A stretch of 64,000 nt of DNA, from contig NC_057812.1 in the NCBI RefSeq assembly GCF_018294505.1, forward strand, positions 63,754,494-63,818,493, in the 5' to 3' direction. Under the pieces are notes generated by a model. That model saw nothing but the letters and a program-made list of their open reading frames with translations. It searched no databases and was not told the DNA's origin. Positions 46,402 to 58,286 of this stretch are shown here, one piece after another. A program made the position numbers and the translations under genes. The DNA comes from Triticum aestivum. Its lineage: Eukaryota; Streptophyta; Magnoliopsida; Poales; Poaceae. Position 1 is the stretch's first letter; every line of letters starts with the position of its first letter.

Positions 46402-49400
46402 ATGTCGTCGCGTTTAGGCCCGATGGTCATCAACAACGATACGGTCCAGGGTGAGACTTTTCTCCCCGGACAGATCTTCGTCTTCGGCGGCTTCGCTCTG
46501 CGGGCCGATTCGCTCGGCCACCTAGAGCAGATCGAAAGCTACGCCCCTGGCCATCAAGTCAGGTTTGGAAGCTTAAACTACACGGCTGACATCCGCGGAG
46601 ACTTGATCTTCGACGGGCTCGAGCCACGGCCAAGCGCACCGCGCTATCTCGAGGGGCATGATCTAGCTCTGCCCCCGGACAGTGTCCTGGAGGCCGCACA
46701 CGCATCGGTTCCGACCCCTAACTCGGAGCCTATTGCACCAATCGAGGATGAGCGGTTGGACGTCACCTCGGGGGCTGCGATCCCGAAAGCGATCGAGCCG
46801 AACGCTAGCCCCGCACTCTGCACGACCCGTGACTCTGAGGATCCAGACCCCTCCTCGGACCCCGAACCCCCCGCGCCCCTGCCAATCGAATCCGATTGGG
46901 CACCGATAATGGAGTTCACCACCGCAGACATCTTTCAGCATTCGCCTTTTGGCGACATCCTGAATTCTTTTAAGTCTCTCTCTTTATCAGGAGAGCCCTG
47001 GCCGGACTACGGTCAGCGAGGGTGGGATACGGACGATGAGGAAATTCAAAGCCCACCCATCACCCACTTTGTAGCCACTGTCGACGATCTAACCGACATG
47101 CTTGACTTCAGCTCCGAAGACATCGACGGCATGGACGACGATGTAGGAGACGAACAGGAACCAGCTCCTGTAGGGCGCTGGAAGGCCACCTCGTCATATG
47201 ACATATATATGGTGGATACTCCAAAAGACGGAGATGGCGATGGAACAGTGGGGGATGACGCCCCCAAGAAACAGCCAAAGCGCCGGCGTCAGCAACGCCG
47301 CTCTAAATCCCGCCAAAGCAAAAATAGTGATTCCGGCACGGGAGATAATACTACCCTGGATAGCACTGAAGAACACCCACCTCAGCAAGATTCGGCACAG
47401 GAAGATGGAGAAGCCAGCCCTCATGAGAGAGCGGTAGACCGAGAGGTCGAGGATGATAACTATACGCCTCCCTCCGAAGACGAGGCAAGCCTCGATGACG
47501 ACGAATTCGTCATACCATCAGACCCCGTAGAACAAGAGCGTTTTAAACTCAGGCTTTTAGCCACGGCAAGCAGCCTCAAGAAAAAGCAGCAACCGCTTAG
47601 AGCTGCCCAAGATTTGCTAGCTGACAGATGGACTGAAGTCCTTGCGGCCGAAGAGTATGAACTCGAACGCCCCTCCAAGAATTACCCGAAGCGCAGGCCG
47701 CTACCCCGATCAGAGGAGGAAGCACCTACATCACCAGCGCATGACATGGCAGACCGGCCACCTTGCGGCCGCGACAGAGAGGCCTCTCAGCCCTCCACCC
47801 AAGCCATGCCCCGACGCCGCTCAACGAAAGCACGGAAAAATGCGCCCGACCTGTGAGACATATTGGAGGATAAGGCAAGACAAACAAGATCGATCTACGG
47901 ATTGCGCAGGCGCCCTACGGCATGTGACAATGATCTTCATGCCGGGTACAACAAATCCGGTCGGGCCGAACACAACAGACATAGCTCTTCCGAGCTGCGT
48001 CGTGATATAGCCCAGTACAGAGGCGCCGCACACCCGCTATGCTTCACGAATGAAGTAATGGATCAGAAAATCCCAGAGGGTTTCAAACCCATAAACATCG
48101 AATCATACGATGGCACAACAGATCCGGCGGTATGGATCGAGGATTATCTCCTTCACATCCACATGGCACGCGGTGATGATCTACACGCCATCAAATACCT
48201 CCCGCTCAAACTTAAAGGACCGGCCAGCATTGGCTTAACAGCTTGCCAGCAGACTCAATCGGTTCTTGGGAGGACCTGGAAGCCGCATTCCTCGACAACT
48301 TCCAGGGCACTTACGTGCGACCACCGGATGCCGACGACTTAAGCCACATAATTCAGCAGCCAGAGGAATCGGCCAGACAATTCTGGACACGGTTCCTAAC
48401 AAAGAAAAACCAGATAGTCGACTGTCCGGACGCAGAGGCCCTAGCAGCCTTCAAGCATAACATCCGCGACGAGTGGCTTGCCTGGCACCTGGGACAGGAA
48501 AAGCCGAAATCCATGGCAGCCCTCACGACACTCATGACCCACTTTTGCGCAGGAGAAGACAGCTGGCTAGCTCGCAGTAACAACTTATCAAAGAACCCTG
48601 GTAATTCAGATACCAAGGACAAAAGTGGCAGGACACGTCGGAATAAGAAAAAACGCCACGTTAACAGCGACAACAATGAAGACACGGCAGTCAATGCCAG
48701 ATTCAAAGGTTATAAATCCGGTTAGCAGAAAAAGCCATTCGAAAAGAATACTCAGGGCCCGTCCAGTTTGGACCGAATACTCGACCGCTTGTGCCAGATA
48801 CATGGCACCCCCGAAAGGCCAACCAATCACACTAACAGGGATTGTTGGGTGTTCAAGCAGGCGGGCAAGTTAAGGGCCGAAAACAGAGACAAGGGGCTGC
48901 ACAGCGACGATGAAGAGCCCAAGCCGCCGAACAACGATGGACAGAATGGCTTTCCCCCACAAGTGCGGATGGTGAACATGATATACGCAACCCACATTCC
49001 CAAGCGGGAGCGGAAGCGTGCGCTACGGTACGTATACGCGATAGAGCCAGTCGCCCCAAAGTTCAACCCATGGTCCTCCTGCTCGATCACTTTTGATCGA
49101 AGGGACCATCCCACTAGAATCCGTCATGGCGGCTTCGCCGCATTGGTTCTCGACCCAATCATCGACGGATTTCATCTCACAAGAGTCCTCATGGACGGCG
49201 GCAGTAGCCTGAACCTGCTTTATTAGGATACAGTGCGTAAAATGGGCATAGGTCCCTCAAGGATTAAGCCCACAAGAACGACCTTTAAAGGCATTATACC
49301 AGGTGTAGAAGCCAACTGTACAGGCTCAGTAACACTTGACGTGGTCTTCGGATCCCCAGACAATTTCCAAAGCGAAGAGTTAATCTTCGATATAGTCCCG

Positions 49401-49694
49401 TTTCGTAGTGGCTATCACGCCCTGCTCGGACGAACCACATTCGCAAAGTTCAATGTGGTGCCGCACTATGCATATCTCAAGATCAAGATGCCAGGCCCTC
49501 GAGGAGTAATTACGGTCAACGGAAACACCGAACGCTCCCTCCGTACGGAGGAGCATATGGCGGCTCTCTCAGTGGAGGTACAAAGTAGCCTTCTCAGGCA
49601 ATTCTCCAGTCCGGCCATTAAAAAGCCAGACACTGCCAAGCGCGCCTGGAGTAACCCACAGCAGGACCGCCTGGCACACTCTAAGCAAGCGTAG
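46402..49694 (+). pseudogene. gag-pro: Fatima-type gag-protease, three stops and a frameshift
   Basis: The start MSSRLGPMVINNDTVQGETF is 26 nt past the LTR. A long acidic N-terminal part runs to a TGA at 47854. The frame continues through the capsid domain (GFKPINIESYDGTTDPAVWI) and shifts by one base near 48225-48235. It resumes at GSWEDLEAAFLDNFQGTYV and meets TAG at 48723. A degenerate zinc-binding motif follows (CQIHG with NHTNRDC). The retroviral-type aspartic protease core has DGGSSLNLLY next to a TAG at 49224, and GYHALLGR marks its second half. Gag builds particles and protease cleaves them. Four lesions make this copy inactive. Confidence 0.88.
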
Positions 49695-50919
49695 AAATGC
49701 AGCCCCAACCCCAGCTTTCGCGACATAGTGAAACCAGTACCTCGCGTACATAACTACGCCCTTGAAATACAATGGGCACAGGGGAAGGGGCACAATAACG
49801 GCACGCCCAAAATACGGCTTAAAACGTACTAGGGGCTGCCGGATTCTTTTTTTAAATTTTTTCTTATTTTCAGGACTCCATATTTCGGACGACCTGTTCG
49901 GCAATTCGACTGCCGCACAAACGATGCAAGATCCAGGGAGGCAGACAAGCCATGCCGCATTATGGAACTCCCAGGTGGTCTCTGTTACGAGCGGTATACC
50001 TATTTTAAATACAATTCCGCGGCCTGCCCCTGGTCAGGACATACTGAATAGTCCAATATCTTTTGTTTACCGCACTATTTGTATCGTTCGGCTTTGATAA
50101 ATAGCCTCTCTATAAACAATGCTTAGCTTCTTGTCTATTTTTTGCATTATCTTATTTTCACATTTATGTTTATTAAATGACATGATTGCACCTGTACACC
50201 ATGGTACGGCAAACACGCCAGGGGCTTCAGTACCCCTCATAATGGTGTGAGAAGTCCGTACACTTTCACAAGTGCGGCACCCCGAACTTATAGCACTATA
50301 TGCATCGGCTCCGAATCATGATTTGGGTCAATAGTTGGGTTTGCCCGGCTCCTATGTTTTGGTGCCTTACGTTCCGCTCTATCGGCTAAGGTAGCACTAG
50401 GAGAACCACTACGATTGTGCCCCGGTTCAGCTGGGTTAAGCACCTCAGTGGAGAAAGCTAAAACTGACTGTCATGATGTGGTGAGAGACCGGTCGCTGTT
50501 CGAGAGGTTTTTCGAGTCCCTAAAGGCTTATGCCGCTTCAAGCGAGGAGCTGGCTTTGTCCGACCAAGGCGTGGATATGAACTCGGTCTTCCGAACTAGG
50601 GGCTTCGCCGAAATTTAAAATTATAGAGTTCTATGGCTAAGTGAGAGTGTTCAAGCATTATAGTCCGATTGCCTGGTTCGTTGTGCAGAGCGCCTCCCTC
50701 GAAGGACCCAAGTATGGGAAAAAGAGCGCTCAGGTTTATCCCGAACACCCCAGCACTAGTGGCACGGGGGCAGAAGCCGACGACTGGCCATCTCTCAATT
50801 TTTGATAAACGGCCACACAGAAAGTAATATTTTAAATTCAATAAGCATTGCTTAGCGCATATGAACAAGTTTTTAGTGCATAGGATAAACACGAGCGAGT
50901 TCATTCAAATATCACATCC
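49695..50919. other. Non-coding interior of the Fatima-type element
   Basis: The interval lies between the end of gag-protease and the end of the antisense gene. It contains only short frames and shows no reverse transcriptase or integrase motif on either strand. Confidence 0.6.
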
Positions 50920-53436
50920 TTGGTACATTCATCCGCCACAAGGCGGGCACCTGCAAGAACATCCTTGTAGTAGTTCTCGGGCTTGCGATGCTCCTTCCCC
51001 GGCAGCGGCCCGTCCTTCACAAGCTTCTCATCGTCCAGCTCACCCCAGTGCACCTTTGCACGGCAAGGGCCCGACGGGCACCTTCGATGTAGACGGAGCG
51101 CTTGATAACCTCAAGCCTCGGACAAGCCTCCACCAGCCGCCGCACCAGCCCGAAATAGCTCCCAGGAAGGGCCTCTCCGGACCACAGCCGAACTATGAAG
51201 CCCTTCCTGGCCTGCTCGGCCGCCTTGTGGAGCTCGACCAGCTGTTTCAGCTGGTCGCTCAAGGGCACAGGGTGTCCGGCCTTAGAATACTGAGACTAGA
51301 ACACCTTCTCCGTCGAGCTACCCTCTTTAGCTCGGTAGAATGCGGCGGCATCGGATACGCTGCAAGGAAGATCTGTGAATGCCCCTGGAGAGCTCTGGAT
51401 TCGGGTAAGTAACAGGTAGTTCACTTTTATATTTCTGCTTTGCATAAAGAATGCCTTACCCGCTGCTATCTTCCTCATCTCCTCCAACTCTTGGAGGGCC
51501 TTTTGGGCTTCGGCCTTGGCAGACTTGGCAGCCTCTAGGGCCGTTGCAAGCTCGGATGCTTGCACCTTCGACTCTAGCTCCAAACTCTCATGTTTTTTCA
51601 TGAGAGCCTGAAGCTCTTGCTGCACCTCGCCGACCTGAGCCCCAAGTCTGTCTCGCTCAGCGCACTCTGCGGCCGTTTTCTTTTCGGCCTCAGACAGCGC
51701 CTGCTTAAGAGTCGCCACCTCAGTTGTGGCCCCTACAATAAGCAGTACAATCCTGTTACTCTTTTTTTTGGCAATCAAGCCTTTTTATAGGCACTTTTTG
51801 TGTAAGGTATTTCTTACCTTCTTCCTCCTCGAGCCGCCGCTTGGCAAGGCCGAGCTCTTGCTCGGTCCGCTCGAGGTCCCGCTTCAGGACACCCACCTCC
51901 GCAGTCAGTGCGGCGGTGGATAGCAGCGAAGCCTGCATATGCATATTGACTCTTTTTTGTTAGACTCCTGTGATATTTAATAGATCCTCTATTCAGCTTT
52001 TCTTTCCGAACGCCAAACAGAGCATCAGGGGCTACTGTCTATGCGGTAATATTCTTACATATTTTTACTTACCTCGAAGCCTGTTAGAAGGCTAGCGCAA
52101 GCTTCAGTCAGTCCGCTCTTGACGGACTGAACCTTCTGGATCACCGTACTCATAATAGTACGGTGCCCCTCGTCGATGGAGGCGCCGTCGAGCACCTCCA
52201 GCAGATTGTCCGGCACCTCCGGTTGGATGGAGGCCGCCGGCTTAGAAGGCTTGCTCCTCTTGGAAGGAGTTCGCCTGCCGCGGTCTAGAACTGTGGAAGC
52301 TTCCGGCGCGGTGTCCGGCACAAAGCCGGACTTGGAGCCCTAGGGGGCCTTATCCCCTTCACTCCTGGAGCCCGGGAGATTTCCTTGCGGCTCCTCTGGT
52401 ACCACCTCCTCCTGCCCCGGAGCTTGTCGCGACGCCACTTCGGCGTCGTCTGCAGTGCGGGGGGAGACAGCGGGCGGAACTGAGTTCACGTCCGATGAGT
52501 CCAGGGAGCCGCCCGATGATTCGTCGAATTTGGCCCGGGGCGGACTGCACAATTACATTCGACATTAGGGAAAGCTGTGCAACAACGGAACATCGTGAGT
52601 TATTCTGATATCCAAACTTACGATTTCGCCGGACGCTTGGCCCTGTTTGGCCACTGCTCTTTGCCCTCTTCGGCGTTGGGGGCGTAGTCCGGCGGAGGGT
52701 CTTCCTTTTCCTAGACCCCTCGGCCTCCCCCGTTGGGGCGGCCTTCCTCTTCTCTCCTCCCTCCGCTAGGGGGGAGAGTTTTCTTCCTCCCCCTCCTCGT
52801 TTTCACGGGAGGAGGGCGTCTCAGACTCGTCAGATGACGAGTCCGACACCACCATGTTGCGGGCACTCTTTCGAGTCCCCGTGGTCTTCTTCTTCTTAGC
52901 CTTCTTCTCCGGCACCACATAAGGCGCCGGAAGCAGCAGCTTCGCTAGTAGAGCTGGGGCTGGGTTTTCGGGCAGCGGAGGCGGACAGTTAATCGGTCCG
53001 GATATCGCCCGCCAAGCCTGTCAAAGGTAAGGGAGTTTAGATCCCGCATAGAGTCAAACTATGAAAAAAGCTTAACGTCCTGTAAAAGGTGTAGATGGCA
53101 TACCTCGGTAGCGTGACGCTGTGAGCTGTATCCGCGGTACTCGAAAGTGGATGCGGGAGCCTCGGCGCCCTTGAATAGCATCTTTCAAGCGTCTTCGTAC
53201 GTCGTGTCAAAAAGCCTGCTGAGGGTTTGATGCTGCGCCGGGTCGAACTCCCACAGATTAAAATCCCGTTGTTGGCACGGGAGGATCCGGCGGACGGGCA
53301 TAACCTGGATTACATTAACAAGCCGGACTGGCTTGTTCACCAGGGACTGGATGCATGTTTGCAGTCCGGTCACCTCTTTTTCGTCATAGTGATACAGGAC
53401 AACATGTACTAACAAGAGTAAAGAAAAGGGCAGCAT
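50920..53436 (-). pseudogene. Antisense multi-exon gene in the Fatima-type element
   Basis: On the strand opposite to gag, exon-like blocks with GT-AG borders follow each other. About 53436-53104 has QQRDFNLWEFDPAQHQTLSR, typical of the plant 'putative gypsy type transposon' domain. About 53018-52623 is basic and acidic low-complexity sequence. About 52560-52070 is a linker with PSKRSKPSKP. About 51933-51820 and 51735-51460 are heptad-rich coiled coils (EVATLKQALSEAEKKTAAEC). About 51410-50950 has FYRAKEGSSTEKVF and LVELHKAAEQARKGF. Stops at 53185, 52340 and 51296, and a frame break near 52780, disable it. The 5' exons are lost at 53440. Antisense genes occur in several plant Gypsy lineages; their role is unknown. 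Confidence 0.7.
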
Positions 53437-53449
53437 ATTTGCGATATCC

Positions 53450-54760
53450 TGTCGTTCTTTTCAAACTGGAATTCTTCTTCGAGCAGATTTCCTGCAAAAA
53501 AGATCTGTAAGGCACATGCGGAAAAGTAGAAGTTCAAATTGTCATGTGATTTCATAGACAGTACCTCATCCTGGAAACGAGGCTAGTGCATAACAAGGTT
53601 TTTCTATTCAATGTCTTCTAAATTTAGCACAGGAGACCTCACCGGAAATTCGTTTATAGACTTGCCATCAAAGTGTGATTTCCTCAGGTAACACCGATAC
53701 TGCTGCAATGCTTCCTTAAAAAGCACAAGGAAGCTTTGCTCGTCATGACTATCCAGATTGACCCTCGCCCACTTACAACAATGTAATGAAAATCATTGAT
53801 GTGTTCAATAAGTAGAAAACATGAAAATAATAAACACGAATAATAGCACTTACACGTAAGTTGGAAAGGAAGATGTGAAAATGGTGTTTGTCTTCACTAT
53901 AATCTTTCCATGATGGGAATATATGCACGTAGTCCCTAACAACATTGAAAGCATTGTCTTTTAAACTGGGAATAACTGGAATGGGGTTCCAATTTGCAGG
54001 AATTGGCCGTCTCTGCAGTTGGGATAGGTCTTCGGCCGATGGACTTGCTGTACTTTTTGCTGGAGTGGGATTTTTCTGTGGTACGGCAAGTGCTATGGCA
54101 ACTGAAATCAGTATACCTTTGGCTGGAGTGCAGGTCATGTGTGGTGGGGCTAGTGGTGTGGCCAGTGAAGTATGGGTATAGTCTGCTGGAGTAGGTCCTA
54201 CGTTTTGTGTCACTGGTTGTACAACCAATATAATGGGGTGCTTTCTGATTTCTCCGGCACCACCACGTTTTTCAAAGACTTTGCTGGTGCTCCTTCAGGT
54301 TCGGCAATCACCCTCTTCCTTTTTCATGTCTGATGCACAAGAACAACATTTGAGTGGAAAAACATGGTATGATGACAAATGGAATATGTATTGATAATGG
54401 ATGGGCATGGCATCTCCACATATATGATGAGTAAACTAAGCAGATGGCGGTGCAACAAAGTAGAAGAAATGCAAGACAACATATGCAAGATACACGCAGT
54501 CAATAAAACCGTGCCATATTAGAACAGGCACCTTGATGGGTGAACAGGACAAGCCATCTTCCTTTGACTCCTCGAGGTTAGAATAGTCATTAGGATCATA
54601 TTCTGAACAAGAATCAACATGTGGGGAGCGTATGAGTTTCATTGCATCCATAATGGCACTCAATGCTTTGGTGCCAATTTTGTAAGTCATTGCGGTGTTT
54701 AGCTTCAAGAGCGGACTGCTGCTAGTGCGACACAAAGCAGCTACATAGATCATAGTGTAG
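53450..54760 (-). pseudogene. CACTA-associated gene, copy 1 (En/Spm-like domain)
   Basis: Exon-like blocks read right to left. 54735-54532 ends SEYDPNDYSNLEESKEDGL with donor GTGCCT. About 54340-53850 holds proline- and threonine-rich sequence, then NVVRDYVHIFPSWKDYSED and donor GTAAGT. About 53785-53640 reads FLVLFKEALQQYRCYLRKSH. The last block matches the part of plant En/Spm transposases where a tryptophan- or tyrosine-rich helix precedes a conserved proline, and is homologous to 58961-59173. An in-frame TGA occurs near 54285. The 3' end is missing at the Fatima junction. Such proteins are DNA-binding partners of CACTA transposition; here it is inactive. Confidence 0.6.
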
Positions 54761-56745
54761 ATATAACGGGAAAACCGTAAGCATCAAAGTAAAATCAGCA
54801 AAGTGGAACTTGCTGGAATATATGTGCTAGTATTGCCGGTATGGCTAGAAAGGCTTCGGATACCAACTTTCTTCAACTGAAGGTGTGGTACTGTTAATAT
54901 CCGTGTAACTCTCAAAGGCGACACAACTCCCCGCATTTCCTTGCTATTCTTATAGGATTCGAGTGGGTAGGCCACTACAAATCCTATTCCCATGTATACA
55001 AAATCCTACGAATCAAAGAGGCCCGAAGAGTTCAACGTGTCCATCACAACCGATCGTATAGACCTCTACACTGCAAATGTCCCTGCTCATCTTCACTACA
55101 AGGAACATACTGTACTACTATCATACTTCCTCCGTTCCAAAATATAAGTCTTGGTAGAGATTTCCACTATGGATCACATACAGATGTATCCAGATACATT
55201 TTAGAGTGTAGATTCACTAATTTTGCTCCATATGTAGTCCATGGTGGAATCTATACAATGACTTGTATTTAGGAACAGAGAGAGCACTTATTAAAGAAGA
55301 ACGGAAGAGGAATTATGCTAAAGAAGAGCAAGCAGATTTTGCATAATAAAATGTTTGTTGCGCAGTGCCCACACAGGATGAACCAGAGCGCATTAAGAAA
55401 GCAACTCCCTGCTGTCTCTCTATATGTGGTGCACGTGCTTTTTCGAAAGTAAAGTAGGAACATTAGCTGACCAATTAAATGTTATCTATTTTAGTAATAT
55501 CAGCATAATATCATATTCATACTTGAGCAACAAGTTTGGAATTATGAGTGGCACATTGTTTAGCTTGATGGATTCAGGAGCAATACTAAGCAGGTACGAT
55601 GATGGTACTGAATATAAACGCATGTCTGCATGCAAGTCACGTGACTTTTGTCATTTGGGTCAGTCGACCATTTCCGGCGGTTGGATGAAGATCCTACATC
55701 GCCTAACCCATCTTCTTCCTCGTCTCTGATTCTTCCCATATAGAACACCGCACGGGCCGCCGGCCGGACCAACGGCGCCCACCGCCTGTGTTCCTCAACC
55801 ACCCACATCCCCGCCACCGCCACCACCCGCGTCGAGTTTTCTTCGTTCGGCAAGGCCCCACCACCGCCCCCCCACAACCACTGTCCCCACCCGAGCCCCT
55901 TCGTACACACCGGCGAACTCCGGCGAGCTCTAAAAAATTGACTGGCACAGTTTTGAAATTTAGTCTACTATGATTTAACTAGTGTGGAATATAAAGAGGG
56001 AAAACCATAAACATTAGGAGTATAGTGTTGAGCGTGCCATGGCGGATCTGAAGGTGCAAACCGGACAAAGGTGCAAACCATAAACCAATGTTTGCGTTCA
56101 ACTAGCAAGTAAGTGATGGACAAGAAATCAGAGTAAAGCAGTGGCGATCTATTTTCTTGCTGCGATAAATAAGTTGAGCAGATATGAAAGAGTACCGCCT
56201 CTGGTGCGGCGCCGTGTATGCATCTGCTGAGAATTTGATGGTGTTGCAGTAGCGATGGCTGTCGGCAGCATGGAAGAAGATCCAGGAGGGTAGACGGTGG
56301 CTGCGAGGCGCGGTGGATGAGACGGTCGTAGGAGCGGCGCCGGCAAGGTGGACGACGGCGTGGATGAAGCGAGAGGATGGGATGGAAGGATCCCGGTCCG
56401 AAGCCGTGGATGAGAGAGGTCGATCTCTTGTAATGGACGGAGGCATCGAGGTATCAGCTCTGGCATGGTGGAGGAGGACGGCGGTGGATGGGGTGGCAGA
56501 CAGAGGAGGCTAGGGTGGAGAGGGTGTTTTGGTGCCCACGGAGTACGAATGGGGAACTAGAGGTGGAGAGGAAGGGGGGAACCATGTCTTCAGGGCACGC
56601 TTGTCTCAAACGCGTGGAAATTTACAAACTTAGCCCCTGTTCTAAATTTCCTACATCACAACAATATTATCCGGTTGGGGATAGGACGGTAATCTCGCAT
56701 ACACTGAATATTTGCCGTTGAGAGTTTGTTTTTGGAGCCCACTGA
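54761..56745 (-). other. Upstream part of CACTA gene copy 1, no intact ORF
   Basis: A 69-codon minus-strand frame (54784-54993, YPLESYKNSKEMRGVVSPL) may be another exon. The GC-rich block 56220-56600 resembles in composition and place the region 61840-62640 upstream of copy 2 and may be the 5' end. The C-rich block 55730-55930 holds no recognised protein. Confidence 0.4.
55126..55284. mobile_element. Short Stowaway MITE, diverged
   Basis: It starts CTTCCTCCGTTCCAAAATATAAGTC and ends GACTTGTATTTAGGAACAGAGAGAG, an inverted pair with several mismatches. TA precedes it; CA follows, so one target copy has mutated. The interior (CACTATGGA, ACATTTTAGAGTGTAGATTCACT, AGTCCATGGTGGAATCTATACAA) is that of a very common Triticeae MITE of about 160 bp. 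Confidence 0.85.
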
Positions 56746-56946
56746 TAACCCACAAGCATAGGGGACCGCAACAGTTATCGAGCATAGAGTATTCAACCCA
56801 AATTTATTGATTCGACACAAGGGGAGGCAAAGAATATTCTCAAGTATTAGCAGCTGAGTTCTCGGTTCAACCACACCTGAAAACTTAATATCTGCAGCAA
56901 GGTATTTAGTAGCAAAGTAATATGATAGTAGTGGTAACGGTAGCAA
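56746..56946. repeat. Dispersed repeat fragment (CACTGATAACCCACAAG)
   Basis: The text from CACTGATAACCCACAAGCATA through GAGTATTCAACCCAAATTTATTG to GGTAACGGTAGCAAATG is one I recall as frequent in wheat DNA, family not certain. It lies exactly between the two CACTA segments and may have removed the terminus of the right one. Confidence 0.5.
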
Positions 56947-58020
56947 ATGTAACATCGGTTCGGGTTTTGGATCCGATAACCCGTTAACAGCCCCGACCAA
57001 TGGGGATTTTCCACGTGTAAAATCATCATTGGCTGGAGGAAACACGTGTCGGCTCATCGTTGGGACAGATGTCAACCACTCATTGGACGGAAGGCGCCTA
57101 TGATACGTTGACACGTGGCACGGCCCAGCAGAGGCCCATACCTGTGAAAAGGCCGGCCCGTTGGACTTGGTCAAAAGGTGGCGGGCCGGCCCATGGAAAG
57201 CCTGTTAACGGCCTGTGCGCATATAGCCCACTTATAGCCCGCTAACCCAAGGCCTGTTACGCCCTATCCGGATTAGGCCCAGTAGCGTCATCTGGGCCAT
57301 CCAATATGATTCCAACCCGTTTTCACTTCTGGCCCATGTATGGCCCATGACGTCTTTCGGCCCATATGAGGCCCTATGTAAATCTTGGCCTATTAACAGC
57401 CCGTGGTGAAACTGGCCCGTAATGAATAGTGTATCACCTTACACCCATTAACGGCCCGTGGTGAAATTGGCCCGTAATGAACAATGTATCACTTTATACC
57501 CATTAACGGCTCGTTATTCCGTTGGGCCGTTTCCATACCATGTTATCTTTCGGCCTTCTCAGAGCCCATTTATTCTTGGGTTCAGTTCCAGCATTTGTTT
57601 ACTTACGGCCCGTTACTGTCATTTTCTGCTTGTGGGCCAAATTCAGCTCGTGGTTACAGTCGGCCCGTTTGTGGTCCGTTAATACGTTGGGCCGTTTTCA
57701 TAGCGTCATCAAATACGGCCTATTAACGATGGCCCGTTACGGTTGGCCCATGATTGGACGATTCCAACTCTAGCCCGTTTACGGCCATAATGCGACCTGT
57801 TATTGGCCCATGTTTGGCCAATCGATCATATGGCCCGTATAAGGCCCATTGATGATACGGCCCGTAGAAGGCCCATTGTTTCTATGGCCCGTAGAAGGCC
57901 TACTGTTTCTACGGCCCGTAGAAGGCCCACTATTTTTACGGCCCGTAGGAGGCCCAGTGTCATTACAGTAAATATTAGCCCATGGTTATTGTGGCCTAGT
58001 TTTAAAAAATAGGTTATTGT
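56947..58020. mobile_element. CACTA subterminal region rich in GGCCCGTT repeats
   Basis: It opens TCGGGTTTTGGATCCGATAACC and is built from dozens of short GGCCCGT, GGCCCAT and complementary motifs. I recall this as the subterminal zone of a Triticeae CACTA family. The outermost CACTA end is missing on the left. With the genes on the minus strand to the right, this would be the element's 3' side. Confidence 0.7.
57832..57965. repeat. 27-bp tandem repeat (GGCCCGTAGAAGGCCCA)
   Basis: GGCCCGTAGAAGGCC recurs at about 57859, 57886, 57913 and 57940 with a 27-bp period, and a looser copy precedes them. Because 27 is a multiple of three it produces the low-complexity frames seen on both strands. Confidence 0.88.
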
Positions 58021-58286
58021 ACCCACTAGTTAACCGCGGAAAAGCAACTGCAATGACTACAAGCAAACAAATAAACAAGACAACAAGGAAATAAATAAGC
58101 AAGCAACTAACGTTAGGGTATCACGGCTATTACACATATTACATCCACTGGGCATCAAAGTTCGCCACTAGTGCAAATATAGGGATCAAAGCAGCATATC
58201 ATATACACTGGCCGTCAAAATTGGCCACCAGTGCAAATAAACGCGGCAGCATAACAAGAGCATAACTGAAACAACTTCAGAAGAGC

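Larger units (their letters stand above)
45888..53440 (+). mobile_element. Fatima-type Gypsy element, non-autonomous, 3' end missing
   Basis: The LTR start TGAGGGAGTCCTGGATTAGG, the end GTTTTGACACCGACA and the following TTGGTGCTTTCATTGAGAG are features I associate with the wheat family Fatima. Then come gag-protease (46402-49694), a non-coding stretch (49695-50900) and a multi-exon gene on the opposite strand (50920-53436). No reverse transcriptase, RNase H or integrase is present. No 3' LTR appears before CACTA-type sequence starts near 53450, so the right end was lost. It was inserted into the LTR at 44514-45887. Confidence 0.85.

Noticed and set aside
51726..51923. Plus-strand frame with a hydrophobic start (FLAIKPFYRHFLCKVFLTF)
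   Set aside because: It is antisense to the coiled-coil exons, which explain the periodic leucine codons.
55424..55973. Plus-strand frames suggesting a separate gene start near 55740
   Set aside because: Pro-rich low-complexity sequence lies within the CACTA remnant, and no continuation or conserved motif was found.
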